DNA of 64,000 nt from GCA-2711565 sp963664245. GTDB taxonomy: Bacteria > Bacteroidota > Bacteroidia > Bacteroidales > GCA-2711565. Each line of letters opens with the position of its first letter. Positions within the stretch are counted from its first letter, which is position 1. The position numbers and the translations under genes were made by a program. The notes below the pieces were generated by a model. It was not told the DNA's origin and made no database searches. It saw only the letters and a program-made list of their open reading frames with translations. The stretch covers positions 1,302,001-1,366,000 of the forward strand of contig OY760934.1 in NCBI GenBank assembly GCA_963664245.1. Reading direction: 5' to 3'. Below, in pieces: positions 9,091 through 18,027 of this stretch.

Positions 9091-10431
9091 ATGTTGAAAT
9101 TGGAAAGATATAAACATGTATTCTCAATTGCAGTTGAGGCAGTCCTGGATAACAAATTCAGATCAATTTTAACTGCTCTGGGAATCATCTTTGGTGTTGC
9201 TGCTGTAATAGCTATGATGGCTATTGGAAATGGAGCAAAAAAAGAAATCCTCGACCAAATGAAATTAGTTGGGGTAAATAATATTATTGTAACTCCAATA
9301 TTAAAATCGGGGGCTGATGAAGATGAATCGGAAAATGAAGAAGGACTAGAAAAAGAAACAAAAAGATACTCGCCGGGATTAAGTCTACAAGATGCTGAAA
9401 GTATCATCAAAATATTACCCACAGTTTTAAACATAAGCCCTGAAGTTATTTATGACGTTAAGATTATTAAAGGGAGTCAGCTTTATGAAACAAATATTAG
9501 CGGTATCACAAAAGAATACTTCGAAATATTCGACCTAAGCCTTGAAGAAGGGAAATTTTTTCAGGACTATCACTTCATTGAGGGAAAGCCTGTTTGCATA
9601 ATTGGTAACGAACTAAAATCCAAACTATTCCCATACGAGGATCCCCTTGGAAAACAAATAAAATGTAATGACAATTGGCTTACTGTAATCGGAATTTTAA
9701 ATAACAAACTACTCACAGGGAACAACAATAGCTTAAAAATCAGCAATTACAACCAAACTGTCTTTATCCCAATTCAAACCATACTCAGTCGCTTTGCTGA
9801 TCGGTCAATAGCAAATGGAGGCTCTCTTCAATCACTTCCGATAAACAGACTGAGAATAAGACTAAATGGTGAAGATCATCAAAACCAACTTGACAAATTG
9901 ATTATACAAATAAATGACAATAAAAAACTTAAAGAAAGTGCCGAAATTATTGAACGTATTATAAAAAGAAAGCATAATGACAATAAAGACTTTAATGTTA
10001 TTGTGCCTGAATTATTATTAAAGCAAGAAGAAAAAACCCGAGAAATCTTTAATATTGTTTTAGCAGCTATTGCAAGCATTTCTCTAATTGTAGGAGGAAT
10101 TGGCATCATGAATATTATGCTTGCTTCTATACTTGAAAGAATCCAAGAAATTGGAGTACGTTTGGCAATAGGTGCCCATAAAAAAGATGTGATCTTACAA
10201 TTTTTAACGGAATCTACTCTTATTAGTTTAAGTGGTGGAATAATAGGAATAATTCTTGGGGTATTCTTAGCTAAACTTATTACTGAGCTAACAGAGATAT
10301 TGACTATTATATCTCCCTTATCAATTATTGTTTCTTTCGGAGTGTCAGCTAGTATTGGTATTTTATTTGGGTATATGCCTGCTCGTAAGGCTGCAAACCA
10401 AGATCCGGTAACATCATTACGACACGATTAA
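9091..10431 (+). CDS. MacB-like ABC transporter permease (FtsX type)
   Basis: Permease of 446 residues. It has the MacB_PCD/FtsX layout: a first membrane helix after NKFRSILTALGIIFGVAAVIAM, a large periplasmic domain (about residues 60-290), and three C-terminal helices ending with PARKAANQDPVTSLRHD, the usual family terminus. No ATP-binding domain is fused: there is no Walker A or ABC signature. An in-frame TTG at 9070 would overlap the upstream gene by 17 bases. I prefer ATG at 9091, 4 bases after that gene's stop. The ATPase must come from elsewhere in the genome, since none lies within this operon. Confidence 0.87.
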   Translation: MLKLERYKHVFSIAVEAVLDNKFRSILTALGIIFGVAAVIAMMAIGNGAKKEILDQMKLVGVNNIIVTPILKSGADEDESENEEGLEKETKRYSPGLSLQDAESIIKILPTVLNISPEVIYDVKIIKGSQLYETNISGITKEYFEIFDLSLEEGKFFQDYHFIEGKPVCIIGNELKSKLFPYEDPLGKQIKCNDNWLTVIGILNNKLLTGNNNSLKISNYNQTVFIPIQTILSRFADRSIANGGSLQSLPINRLRIRLNGEDHQNQLDKLIIQINDNKKLKESAEIIERIIKRKHNDNKDFNVIVPELLLKQEEKTREIFNIVLAAIASISLIVGGIGIMNIMLASILERIQEIGVRLAIGAHKKDVILQFLTESTLISLSGGIIGIILGVFLAKLITELTEILTIISPLSIIVSFGVSASIGILFGYMPARKAANQDPVTSLRHD

Positions 10432-10444
10432 TCTTAATTAAAAA

Positions 10445-11926
10445 ATGAAAAAACATCTACTTATACCATTTATTATTTTATTAGTAGTTCATGCTGATCT
10501 TATTGCACAAAAAAAGCCAATAGCTTTAACACTGGAAGATGTAATTGCAATAGCCAAGAATCAATCGCCCGATGTCATGATTGCAAAACACAGGTTCTTA
10601 AGTAGCTATTGGCAATATCGCTCCTTTAAAGCAACTTATTTGCCTTTGATATCGTTTTCAGGAACCCTTCCCAATATTACCAGGAGTATCAGGAAAATTG
10701 AAACTACAGAAGGAGATGTTTTTTCATCGTATGCCAATAATAGTTATAGTGCAAATATTTCAATGTCACAAAAAATAGGAATAACCGGTGGAAATCTATC
10801 CTTAAATACAACCCTAAGCAGAAGCGATAATTTAGCAAGCGGGCAAGAAAGTATAAATTATAGCTCTACACCAATAAGTATCAGATATAACCAACCTCTT
10901 TTTCAGTTTAATTCGTTTAAATGGGAACGCAAAACCGAACCTATCAAATACGAAAAGGCAAAAAGGGTTTATCTTGAGGCATTAGAAGACATTTCTATAA
11001 AAGCCACCCGTTTTTTCTTTAACTTATTTACTGCCAAGATAAAAAAAGAAATTGACAGAAGTAATTTAGAAAACTACGAAGAATTATTACGTATAGCGAA
11101 AGGAAGATACAATATTGGTAAAATCGCTGAAAATGAGCTTCTACAAATAGAACTTCAATATCTACAGAATAAAACGTCAATAACTAACTCTGAATTAGAA
11201 TATGAAAACGAGCTTTTTCGTTTTAAGTCGTTTTTAAGGTTAAATGCCGATGATGAGGTCGTACTAAAACACAATTCATACATTGAATTTTTTGATATAG
11301 ATTTTGAACAAGCCCTGGAACTTGCCAAAAGCAATACATCAAAAGCCATTGATATGGATTTGAAAGAAATTGAAACAGAAAAAAGTCTAGAACAAGCTAA
11401 AATGGAGAAACATCCTGATATCAACCTTGCTGTAAATTATGGATTAAGCAATTCAGCTGAGAAGTTAGATTTATTATACCAGGATCCAAGTATTTCTAAA
11501 GGCTTGTCGGTAAGCTTAAGTTTGCCTTTACTTGACTGGGGCCAGCGCAAAGGTCGATTTAAAATGGCCGAGTCAAACTATCAAATGAGCAAAATGAACG
11601 AAGAACAAGCCAGAATAGACTTTGAACAGGACATTAAACTTAGGGTTATTCAATTTTCACAACTGGAAACAAAAATGCTAATGGCAGCAAAATCAGATAC
11701 CATTGCTCAAAAAAATTACGAACTAACAAAACATAGATACACCGTAGGAAAAATAAACGATGTACAAAAATTAAAAGACGCCCAGATATCTTTTGATAAT
11801 GCAAAAATTAATTACTACAAATCTATTCAAACCTATTGGACCGAATTATTTGAGCTCAGAAAGCTCACATTATATGACTTTAAAAGAAATCAAAAGATAT
11901 CCACTGATTATGATACATTACTTTAA
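10445..11926 (+). CDS. TolC family outer-membrane channel protein
   Basis: Outer-membrane efflux protein of 493 residues with a signal peptide ending near DLIAQ (residue 22). It starts with the typical LTLEDVIAIAKNQSPDV and has two long helical repeats. Typical signals are QPLFQFN and LPLLDWGQRKGRFKMAE, each a strand-turn before a coiled-coil hairpin. It is the last gene of the adaptor-permease-channel operon (13 bases after the permease) and would form the trimeric exit duct. No terminator is obvious before the ahpC promoter. Confidence 0.88.
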   Translation: MKKHLLIPFIILLVVHADLIAQKKPIALTLEDVIAIAKNQSPDVMIAKHRFLSSYWQYRSFKATYLPLISFSGTLPNITRSIRKIETTEGDVFSSYANNSYSANISMSQKIGITGGNLSLNTTLSRSDNLASGQESINYSSTPISIRYNQPLFQFNSFKWERKTEPIKYEKAKRVYLEALEDISIKATRFFFNLFTAKIKKEIDRSNLENYEELLRIAKGRYNIGKIAENELLQIELQYLQNKTSITNSELEYENELFRFKSFLRLNADDEVVLKHNSYIEFFDIDFEQALELAKSNTSKAIDMDLKEIETEKSLEQAKMEKHPDINLAVNYGLSNSAEKLDLLYQDPSISKGLSVSLSLPLLDWGQRKGRFKMAESNYQMSKMNEEQARIDFEQDIKLRVIQFSQLETKMLMAAKSDTIAQKNYELTKHRYTVGKINDVQKLKDAQISFDNAKINYYKSIQTYWTELFELRKLTLYDFKRNQKISTDYDTLL

Positions 11927-11979
11927 CCCCCTCTTCAGAATAATTTAATTTAGAAATATTTTAAATAATTTATTTTTTA

Positions 11980-11987
11980 TATATTTG
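11980..11987 (+). promoter_or_regulatory. Bacteroidota -7 box for ahpC
   Basis: TATATTTG, immediately followed by C, is a full TAnnTTTG match 42 bases before the ahpC ATG. The flanks are very AT-rich. Confidence 0.65.
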
Positions 11988-12029
11988 CATTAATAAAACA
12001 GTAGAAATCAATAACAAAAACAATACAAT

Positions 12030-12659
12030 ATGTCAGTATTAGTAGGAAAAAAAGCTCCTTTATTTGAAGCAGATGCAGTTATCAACGGTGGCGAATTTGT
12101 CGAAAAATTCTCCCTTGAACAATACATCGGCAAGAAACATGTAATCTTTTTCTTTTACCCCTTGGATTTTACCTTTGTATGTCCAACCGAAATTATTGCG
12201 TTCCAAGACAAACTGGAAGAGTTTGAAAAAAGAAATGTAGCCGTTGTCGGCTGTTCAATCGACTCTCAATATTCACATTGGGCATGGCTGAATACCGAAA
12301 GAAACAACGGAGGCATTAAAGGCGTAAAATTCCCATTAGTGGCAGACCTTTCAAAAACCATTGCCGAAAATTTTGACGTACTTGCCGGCGAATACGATTA
12401 TAACGAAGATGGCGAGTTAAGTTTTGAAGGTGCAGCAGTAGCATATCGCGGTTTATTTTTGATTGACAAACAAGGTACTGTTCGCCACCAAGTTGTAAAC
12501 GACCTTCCTCTTGGAAGAAGCGTTGACGAAGCCCTTCGTATGGTTGATGCTTTACAGTTTTTTGAAGAAAACGGTGAAGTTTGCCCGGCCGACTGGAAAA
12601 AAGGTGATGAAGGGATGAAAGCAACCGCCGAAGGTGTTGCCGAATATTTGAGCAAATAA
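12030..12659 (+). CDS. ahpC: 2-Cys peroxiredoxin (AhpC/Prx1 type)
   Basis: Thiol peroxidase of 209 residues that reduces hydrogen peroxide and organic hydroperoxides in the cytoplasm. The peroxidatic cysteine is Cys51 in DFTFVCPTE; the resolving cysteine is near residue 185 in GEVCPADWKKG, followed by the C-terminal YLSK tail seen in Prx1-type enzymes. No ahpF reductase gene lies next to it. It has its own promoter and a strong terminator shared with the convergent mazG gene. The symbol follows common usage for this family. Confidence 0.9.
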   Translation: MSVLVGKKAPLFEADAVINGGEFVEKFSLEQYIGKKHVIFFFYPLDFTFVCPTEIIAFQDKLEEFEKRNVAVVGCSIDSQYSHWAWLNTERNNGGIKGVKFPLVADLSKTIAENFDVLAGEYDYNEDGELSFEGAAVAYRGLFLIDKQGTVRHQVVNDLPLGRSVDEALRMVDALQFFEENGEVCPADWKKGDEGMKATAEGVAEYLSK

Positions 12660-12683
12660 TTTTTTAAATTAATTCAGAATAAA

Positions 12684-12710
12684 AAACCCCTTGCCAACGG
12701 TAAGGGGTTT
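12684..12710. terminator. Bidirectional terminator between ahpC and mazG
   Basis: Stem AAACCCCTTGCC/GGTAAGGGGTTT with a three-base loop (one G-U pair). T-rich sequence follows on the plus side and a run of A precedes it (U run on the minus transcript), so it can end both convergent units. Confidence 0.85.
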
Positions 12711-12715
12711 GCTTT

Positions 12716-13492
12716 TTATTTATTTTCTATTTTTTTAGCCTCTTCCCAAAACACATCCATTTCCTTTAAACTCATCTCATGAAGTGTTTTGCCACTTTCT
12801 TTTACTTTTTCTTCCATGTATTTAAAACGATGCAAAAATTTGCGATTGGTTCGTTCCAAAGCATCTTCTGGATTTATGTCTAAGAAGCGGGAATAATTTA
12901 CCAGTGCAAACAATAAATCGCCCAGTTCATCTTCCATTTTGGATTTATCCTGCCCGTCTTCAACTTCATTTTTAAGTTCGGAAAGTTCTTCCATCACTTT
13001 ATCCCAAACCTGGTGAGGGGCTTCCCAATCAAAGCCTACCCCACTGGCTTTTTCCTGCATGCGAACCGCTTTTACAAGTGGCGGCAACGACATTGGAACC
13101 CCTTCCAATACAGACTTTTTCCCTTCTTTCAACTTTATTTTTTCCCAATTATCTTTTACTTCTTTGGCATCATTGGCTTCAACATCGCCGTAAATATGCG
13201 GATGGCGGTGAATTAATTTTTCGGCAATAGCATCCAGCACATCTTTAATATCAAAAGCATTTTGCTCAGAACCGATTTTTGCATAGAACACCAAATGAAG
13301 CATTAAATCGCCTAGTTCCTTTTTAATTTCATCTACATCTTTCTTCAGAATAGCATCCGACAATTCATAGGTTTCTTCAATGGTAAGGTAACGAAGGCTC
13401 TCAAAAGTTTGTTTTTTATCCCACGGACATTTTGCACGAAGTTCGTCCATAATATCCAACAGGCGTTGAAATGCTTCTAATCTCTGATCCAT
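12716..13492 (-). CDS. mazG: Nucleoside triphosphate pyrophosphohydrolase
   Basis: Cytoplasmic house-cleaning enzyme of 258 residues that hydrolyses NTPs or non-canonical dNTPs to NMP and PPi. It has two tandem MazG helical domains. The first carries the EExxE and ExxD metal motifs (TIEETYELSDAI and KKELGDLMLHLVF, residues about 36-70); the second has EELSELKNE and EDELGDLLFALVN (about 168-205). The substrate signature CPWDKKQTFESL is near residue 19. It follows proS with a 2-base gap, so the two are co-transcribed. Confidence 0.94.
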   Translation of the reverse strand: MDQRLEAFQRLLDIMDELRAKCPWDKKQTFESLRYLTIEETYELSDAILKKDVDEIKKELGDLMLHLVFYAKIGSEQNAFDIKDVLDAIAEKLIHRHPHIYGDVEANDAKEVKDNWEKIKLKEGKKSVLEGVPMSLPPLVKAVRMQEKASGVGFDWEAPHQVWDKVMEELSELKNEVEDGQDKSKMEDELGDLLFALVNYSRFLDINPEDALERTNRKFLHRFKYMEEKVKESGKTLHEMSLKEMDVFWEEAKKIENK

Positions 13493-13494
13493 AA

Positions 13495-14964
13495 TTAATA
13501 AGCTTTTGCAAATACCACGCGTTCTTTAGAAGGATTCCCGCTAAAAATACACTTTCCTTCTTCCTGCGGATTATTCAACGGAATGGTTCTGATCGTAGCT
13601 TTGGTTTCTTCTTTAATTTTTTCTTCAGTTTCGGGTGTTCCGTCCCAGTGTGCCAGAACAAATCCCCCGGCTTCAATTTTTTCCTTGAACTCGTCCCAGG
13701 TATCTACTTTGCAAGTATTTTCCTCACGGAATTTCAAAGCTTTTTTATAAAGATTTTGTTGGATATCTTCCAAGAGTTTTTCAATCCGTTCTTCAATTCC
13801 GTCAAGCGGTACAATTTCTTTTTCCAAAGTATCACGACGAGCAACTTCAACAGTTCCGTTTTCCAAATCGCGTGGTCCCATAGCCAAACGAACAGGAACC
13901 CCTTTAAATTCATATTCCGAGAATTTCCAGCCCGGTTTGTAAGTATCCCTGTCGTCGTATTTAACACTAATCCCTTTTGTCTGCAAGGCTTCTTTTATTG
14001 CATTTGCTTTCTCCGAGATTTGAGCAAGCTGATCTTCCTGCCGGTAAATCGGGACAATAGCCACCTGGATGGGAGCCAGTTTTGGAGGCAATACCAATCC
14101 ATTATCATCGGAGTGAGCCATCACCAAAGCTCCCATTAAACGGGTCGAAACACCCCAACTGGTTGCCCAAACATACTCCAATTTATTTTCTTTTGATAAA
14201 AATTTTACATCAAAAGCCTTGGCAAAATTCTGACCCAGAAAATGAGAAGTACCAGCCTGCAACGCTTTACCATCCTGCATAAGACCTTCAATACAGTAAG
14301 TATCAACAGCTCCTGCAAATTTTTCACTTTCAGATTTCAATCCTTTTAATACTGGAAGGGCAATCCATTCTTCGGCAAATTTCGCATATACATCCAAAAT
14401 AGTTTTGGTTTCTTCAATGGCTTCTTCCCTGGTTTCGTGTGCCGTGTGTCCTTCCTGCCATAAAAACTCAGCCGTACGCAAAAAAATACGGGTACGCATT
14501 TCCCAACGAACCACATTCGCCCATTGGTTCACCAGAATAGGAAGGTCGCGATAAGACTGAATCCAATTACGATAGGTATCCCAGATAATGGTTTCTGAAG
14601 TCGGGCGAACAATCAACTCTTCTTCCAACTTTGCATCCTCATCAACGGTAATTCCGCCACCTTCTTTATTCTTTAAACGATAATGCGTAACAACGGCACA
14701 TTCTTTTGCAAAACCATCCACATGATCGGCTTCTTTACTAAAAAATGATTTTGGTATAAACAAAGGGAAATAAGCATTTTGGTGCCCGGTATCTTTAAAC
14801 ATCTTATCCAATGCTGCCTGCATTTTTTCCCAAATTGCATAACCGTAAGGCTTAATTACCATACAACCTCTAACTGCTGAGTTCTCGGCCAAATCAGCTC
14901 TTACTACAAGCTCATTATACCATTGAGAATAATTTTCCGATCGTTTTGTGAAATTTTTTGCCAT
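13495..14964 (-). CDS. proS: Prolyl-tRNA synthetase, archaeal/eukaryotic-type (type 3)
   Basis: Charges tRNA-Pro in the cytoplasm. The protein has 489 residues and lacks the INS editing insertion of the common bacterial form. Class II motifs are visible: motif 1 around YFPLFIPKSFF, motif 2 with VRWEMRTRIFLRTAEFLWQEGH, and motif 3 with ATSWGVSTRLMGALVMAHSDDNGLVLP shortened here only by family variation. The anticodon-binding domain starts near residue 290 and is followed by the C-terminal zinc-like domain of this type. It heads the proS-mazG unit from a promoter at 15011-15018. Confidence 0.95.
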   Translation of the reverse strand: MAKNFTKRSENYSQWYNELVVRADLAENSAVRGCMVIKPYGYAIWEKMQAALDKMFKDTGHQNAYFPLFIPKSFFSKEADHVDGFAKECAVVTHYRLKNKEGGGITVDEDAKLEEELIVRPTSETIIWDTYRNWIQSYRDLPILVNQWANVVRWEMRTRIFLRTAEFLWQEGHTAHETREEAIEETKTILDVYAKFAEEWIALPVLKGLKSESEKFAGAVDTYCIEGLMQDGKALQAGTSHFLGQNFAKAFDVKFLSKENKLEYVWATSWGVSTRLMGALVMAHSDDNGLVLPPKLAPIQVAIVPIYRQEDQLAQISEKANAIKEALQTKGISVKYDDRDTYKPGWKFSEYEFKGVPVRLAMGPRDLENGTVEVARRDTLEKEIVPLDGIEERIEKLLEDIQQNLYKKALKFREENTCKVDTWDEFKEKIEAGGFVLAHWDGTPETEEKIKEETKATIRTIPLNNPQEEGKCIFSGNPSKERVVFAKAY

Positions 14965-15010
14965 TTTTTTGGTATAGTATTTGCTTATTTTTTTATTAAA
15001 ATTACAAAAG

Positions 15011-15018
15011 CAAAAGTA
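15011..15018 (-). promoter_or_regulatory. Bacteroidota -7 box for proS-mazG
   Basis: The minus strand reads TACTTTTG, matching TAnnTTTG, 46 bases upstream of the proS ATG. Confidence 0.5.
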
Positions 15019-15055
15019 ATAAAATATATCATGTTATATACACCTAAACATAATC

Positions 15056-15066
15056 AAAAGGAGGAT
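15056..15066 (+). promoter_or_regulatory. Unusually strong Shine-Dalgarno site
   Basis: AAAAGGAGGAT lies 5 bases before the ATG at 15072. Most genes here lack any recognisable Shine-Dalgarno, as is normal in Bacteroidota, so this near-perfect anti-16S match stands out and fixes the start. Confidence 0.7.
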
Positions 15067-15071
15067 CAAAA

Positions 15072-16502
15072 ATGAGAGCTTTATTAGGATTTTTAACCAT
15101 CGCAGCCTTTGCATTGGCATCCTGTAATACAGCTTACCAGGCTTCATCAACAACTTACGATGATTTATATTACAGTGCGAGTAATGATGCCCCACAAGTA
15201 AATGTTGCCGAAAACAATTCGCATTATCAACGCGCAAATTATACCGATAACAGCAATACATACTCAAATCCGAATCAAGACAACAGCATCTATTACGATA
15301 GTGCTTATGTGTTGAACCGGGAAGCAGAAAGTAAAAGAATTGCTGCCGAAGAATACAACACAGGAGAAGAATATTATGCAGCAGATACGGTATATGTTCT
15401 TCCTGACACGGTAATTTATATTGAAGAGGATGCAGGAAACAACACCTTTTATTATGATCTTGGTTTTTCTTACAGGATCAATCGTTTCCATAGGCCTTAC
15501 TGGCGTTTTAGCTATTATGATCCTTTTTATTACCCCTATAACGATCCATACCTTTATTATACGTATTGGGATTATCCTTTCTCTATGAGTTACTATGATT
15601 GGACATGGTCTTATTACAACCCATGGTATTATGGATCGCACTGGCCCTACCATTACGGATACCATTATTGGGGACACAACTATTATTATGACGGATACTA
15701 CGGCAATACAGCAGTAAATCATTTTAACAGCCGTTCAAGGGAAAGAGTTTACGGTCCAAGAAGAAATATGGAACGAAGCGGATTCGGAAGTAATTTAAGC
15801 CGAGCATCAAGTCTATCCAGAAACAATAGTGCTTTCAGAAGCTTTAATAAAACATCCAGAAGCACAACCAAAGATGGGTATACCAGCAACTATAACAACA
15901 AACGCCCTCTTCCTGACAGGAAAAGCAGCAACCCCAATGTTAGCAGGACTCAAAATCAGAGTAGGACAAACAAGTACGGGGAGACAAATACCAGAAATGT
16001 TCAACACAAACGCCCGACAAATGTAAGGTACACAACCAATCCTAACAGCCAAAGAAAAGCAACTGCAAAATACAGTAAGCCACGCACATATACTTCACCA
16101 ACAAGCAGAAGGACTACACAATCAGGTCAGGCAAGAACCTCAAATTACAACAGGACAAATTACAGAACTTTTAATACTAATACAAATACAAAGAGAGCCG
16201 TTAAACGTGTTGTTACCAATCCGAACAGAAGGGTTTCAACACAAAACAGTTCAACTCCTAAATCTTATTCAAGACCAGTAAAGACAAAAAGTCAAAACTA
16301 CCGTAGTCCTTCAAAAGACAGAAGCACACGCTCATACTCAACACCAAGCAGAACAACAAAATCTTATTCTACAACAACACGCTCTAAATCAAACAGCAGC
16401 AGTATTAATAGAAGTTCGTCAGGCGGTTCCCGTAGCAGTAGCGGTGGAAGCAGAGGTTCATCTGGTGGTTCACGCAGCGGTGGTGGAAGCAGGAAAAGAT
16501 AA
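15072..16502 (+). CDS. Tyr-rich and Ser/Arg-rich lipoprotein of unknown function
   Basis: Predicted lipoprotein of 476 residues; the signal ends at FALASC with the lipid cysteine at residue 18. Three compositional zones follow. Residues 20-110 are acidic and Asn/Tyr-rich. Residues about 130-215 are extremely rich in Tyr, Trp, His and Pro. Residues 215-476 are basic, dominated by Ser, Arg, Thr, Asn and Lys, ending in Gly-Ser-Arg repeats. No enzyme motif is visible. The aromatic/His block could bind metal or pack against a surface and the basic tail could bind anionic polymer; both are guesses. It has an exceptional Shine-Dalgarno and lies 20 bases before a FadL-like gene. Confidence 0.75.
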   Translation: MRALLGFLTIAAFALASCNTAYQASSTTYDDLYYSASNDAPQVNVAENNSHYQRANYTDNSNTYSNPNQDNSIYYDSAYVLNREAESKRIAAEEYNTGEEYYAADTVYVLPDTVIYIEEDAGNNTFYYDLGFSYRINRFHRPYWRFSYYDPFYYPYNDPYLYYTYWDYPFSMSYYDWTWSYYNPWYYGSHWPYHYGYHYWGHNYYYDGYYGNTAVNHFNSRSRERVYGPRRNMERSGFGSNLSRASSLSRNNSAFRSFNKTSRSTTKDGYTSNYNNKRPLPDRKSSNPNVSRTQNQSRTNKYGETNTRNVQHKRPTNVRYTTNPNSQRKATAKYSKPRTYTSPTSRRTTQSGQARTSNYNRTNYRTFNTNTNTKRAVKRVVTNPNRRVSTQNSSTPKSYSRPVKTKSQNYRSPSKDRSTRSYSTPSRTTKSYSTTTRSKSNSSSINRSSSGGSRSSSGGSRGSSGGSRSGGGSRKR

Positions 16503-16522
16503 TTAATGTTAAAATTTGGAAT

Positions 16523-17968
16523 ATGAAAAGAATATTATTTATAACAGTACTCAGTTTTATAAGCATATACAGTTATTCACAATACGCAACAGATGCCATC
16601 AGGTATTCAAACATGCTTCATAATGGAGATGCACGCTTCATGGCCATGGGTGGAGCATTTGGGGCACTGGGAGCAAACATCTCAGGATTGAGCTACAACC
16701 CTGCCGGAATAGGCTTATTCAGGAGCGGGGATGCATCGGTAACTTTTGCATTTACCGGAAGTAAAAATAAAGCTTACTATAATTTTTCCCTGTCAAAAGA
16801 AACCGAAAGGTTTTTTGATATTACCAGTGCAGGAGTTGTATTAACCAGCAACAATTTAAACCTTTCACTCGGTGGTGGCTGGAACAACGTTCAAATAGGA
16901 TTTACCTTTAACCAGTTAAAGAATTTTGAAAACACCATTTTAATTAGTGGCAATAATGATGATGACGGCATCGGACAAATGTTTGCTGTTAAAGCTAATG
17001 ATTACGGAGGATTATACACCACTGATCTAGAATTAGCCTGGGATGCATACTTAATTGATTTTGATGAAGATGAAGGTGAATTTTACAGTTTACATCCTGA
17101 AGAAGGTATTCGGCAATCGAAACGAATAGAAAGTTGGGGGGGTATTAATGAACTCGCTATAACTTTTGGCGGTAATTATAATGACAAGCTCTTTTTAGGA
17201 GCCAGTATCGGAATCCCAATCCTTGATTACCATGAAATTGCCGTTTATAATGAAACAGCATTAAATCCTGACGCCCCTATAAATGAAAATTATTACCATA
17301 GCGCGTATATCAGGGATGCACTTGACACTAAAGGATTTGGGGTGAATCTAAAAATAGGGGCTATTTATAAAGCCAATGATATGTTACGTTTTGGGGTTGC
17401 GTTCCATACACCAACCTACTATTTTGATTTGTCTGATACCTGGGATACCGAAATGCAATCTGATTTTAATGAGGAAAGTATCTTATCTCCTATTGGAGAA
17501 TTTGAATATCAGTTAAATACCCCAATGAAAGCCATCGGAAGTGTAGCATTTGTATTTAACAAATTTGGTTTAATCAGTTTGGATTACGAATATGTTGATT
17601 ATTCATTGGCTAAATTTGACTCGGACACTGACGATTTCAGTGCAGAAAATGCAGATATTAAAGATTTACTCAAAGCAACCAGCAATCTTCGTTTAGGTAC
17701 CGAATGGAAATTTATGAATTTCAGCGTACGCGGAGGCTATGCCATGTATGGCAGCCCTTTTGAAGATGATGAATTTGATGGAAAGAAAACGTCATACTCT
17801 TTCGGTTTAGGTTACAAAGAAAAAAACTATTATTTTGATATGGCTTGGGTAAGAACCAAAACAGATACCCAGTATTATTTATATAATTATTATGAAGTTG
17901 CCACAAACCCGGCGACCATTAAAAATGAATTAACCAGCTTGGTGTTCACATTTGGCTTTAGGTTTTAG
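16523..17968 (+). CDS. OmpP1/FadL/PorV-like outer-membrane barrel protein
   Basis: Outer-membrane protein of 481 residues with a signal peptide ending near SYSQ (residue 19). The N-terminal plug-like segment GDARFMAMGGAFGALGANISGLSYNPAGIGLF (shown in two halves: residues about 36-50 and 51-67) is characteristic of FadL/OMPP1-type and PorV-like barrels. Amphipathic strands and an aromatic C-terminus (VFTFGFRF) follow. The family moves hydrophobic molecules across the outer membrane; the cargo is not evident. It follows the Tyr-rich lipoprotein by 20 bases and is probably co-transcribed. Confidence 0.82.
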   Translation: MKRILFITVLSFISIYSYSQYATDAIRYSNMLHNGDARFMAMGGAFGALGANISGLSYNPAGIGLFRSGDASVTFAFTGSKNKAYYNFSLSKETERFFDITSAGVVLTSNNLNLSLGGGWNNVQIGFTFNQLKNFENTILISGNNDDDGIGQMFAVKANDYGGLYTTDLELAWDAYLIDFDEDEGEFYSLHPEEGIRQSKRIESWGGINELAITFGGNYNDKLFLGASIGIPILDYHEIAVYNETALNPDAPINENYYHSAYIRDALDTKGFGVNLKIGAIYKANDMLRFGVAFHTPTYYFDLSDTWDTEMQSDFNEESILSPIGEFEYQLNTPMKAIGSVAFVFNKFGLISLDYEYVDYSLAKFDSDTDDFSAENADIKDLLKATSNLRLGTEWKFMNFSVRGGYAMYGSPFEDDEFDGKKTSYSFGLGYKEKNYYFDMAWVRTKTDTQYYLYNYYEVATNPATIKNELTSLVFTFGFRF

Positions 17969-17995
17969 TTAAAATTTTGGTTAGTTACTAATAAT

Positions 17996-18027
17996 GAAAA
18001 AGGGAAGCCTACGGGTTTCCTTTTTTT
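17996..18027. terminator. Bidirectional terminator overlapping a 3' coding end
   Basis: An A-rich 5' arm AAAAAGGGAAGCC pairs with GGGTTTCCTTTTT. It can terminate the plus-strand barrel gene and, with the A run as U run, the minus-strand TPR gene, whose last codons (KKGNP) and stop lie inside the hairpin. Confidence 0.7.

Noticed and set aside
15264..15722. Minus-strand frame of 152 codons that looks like a hydrophobic membrane protein
   Set aside because: It is the antisense of the Tyr-rich block; Tyr codons read as Ile and Val on the other strand, which produces false hydrophobicity.
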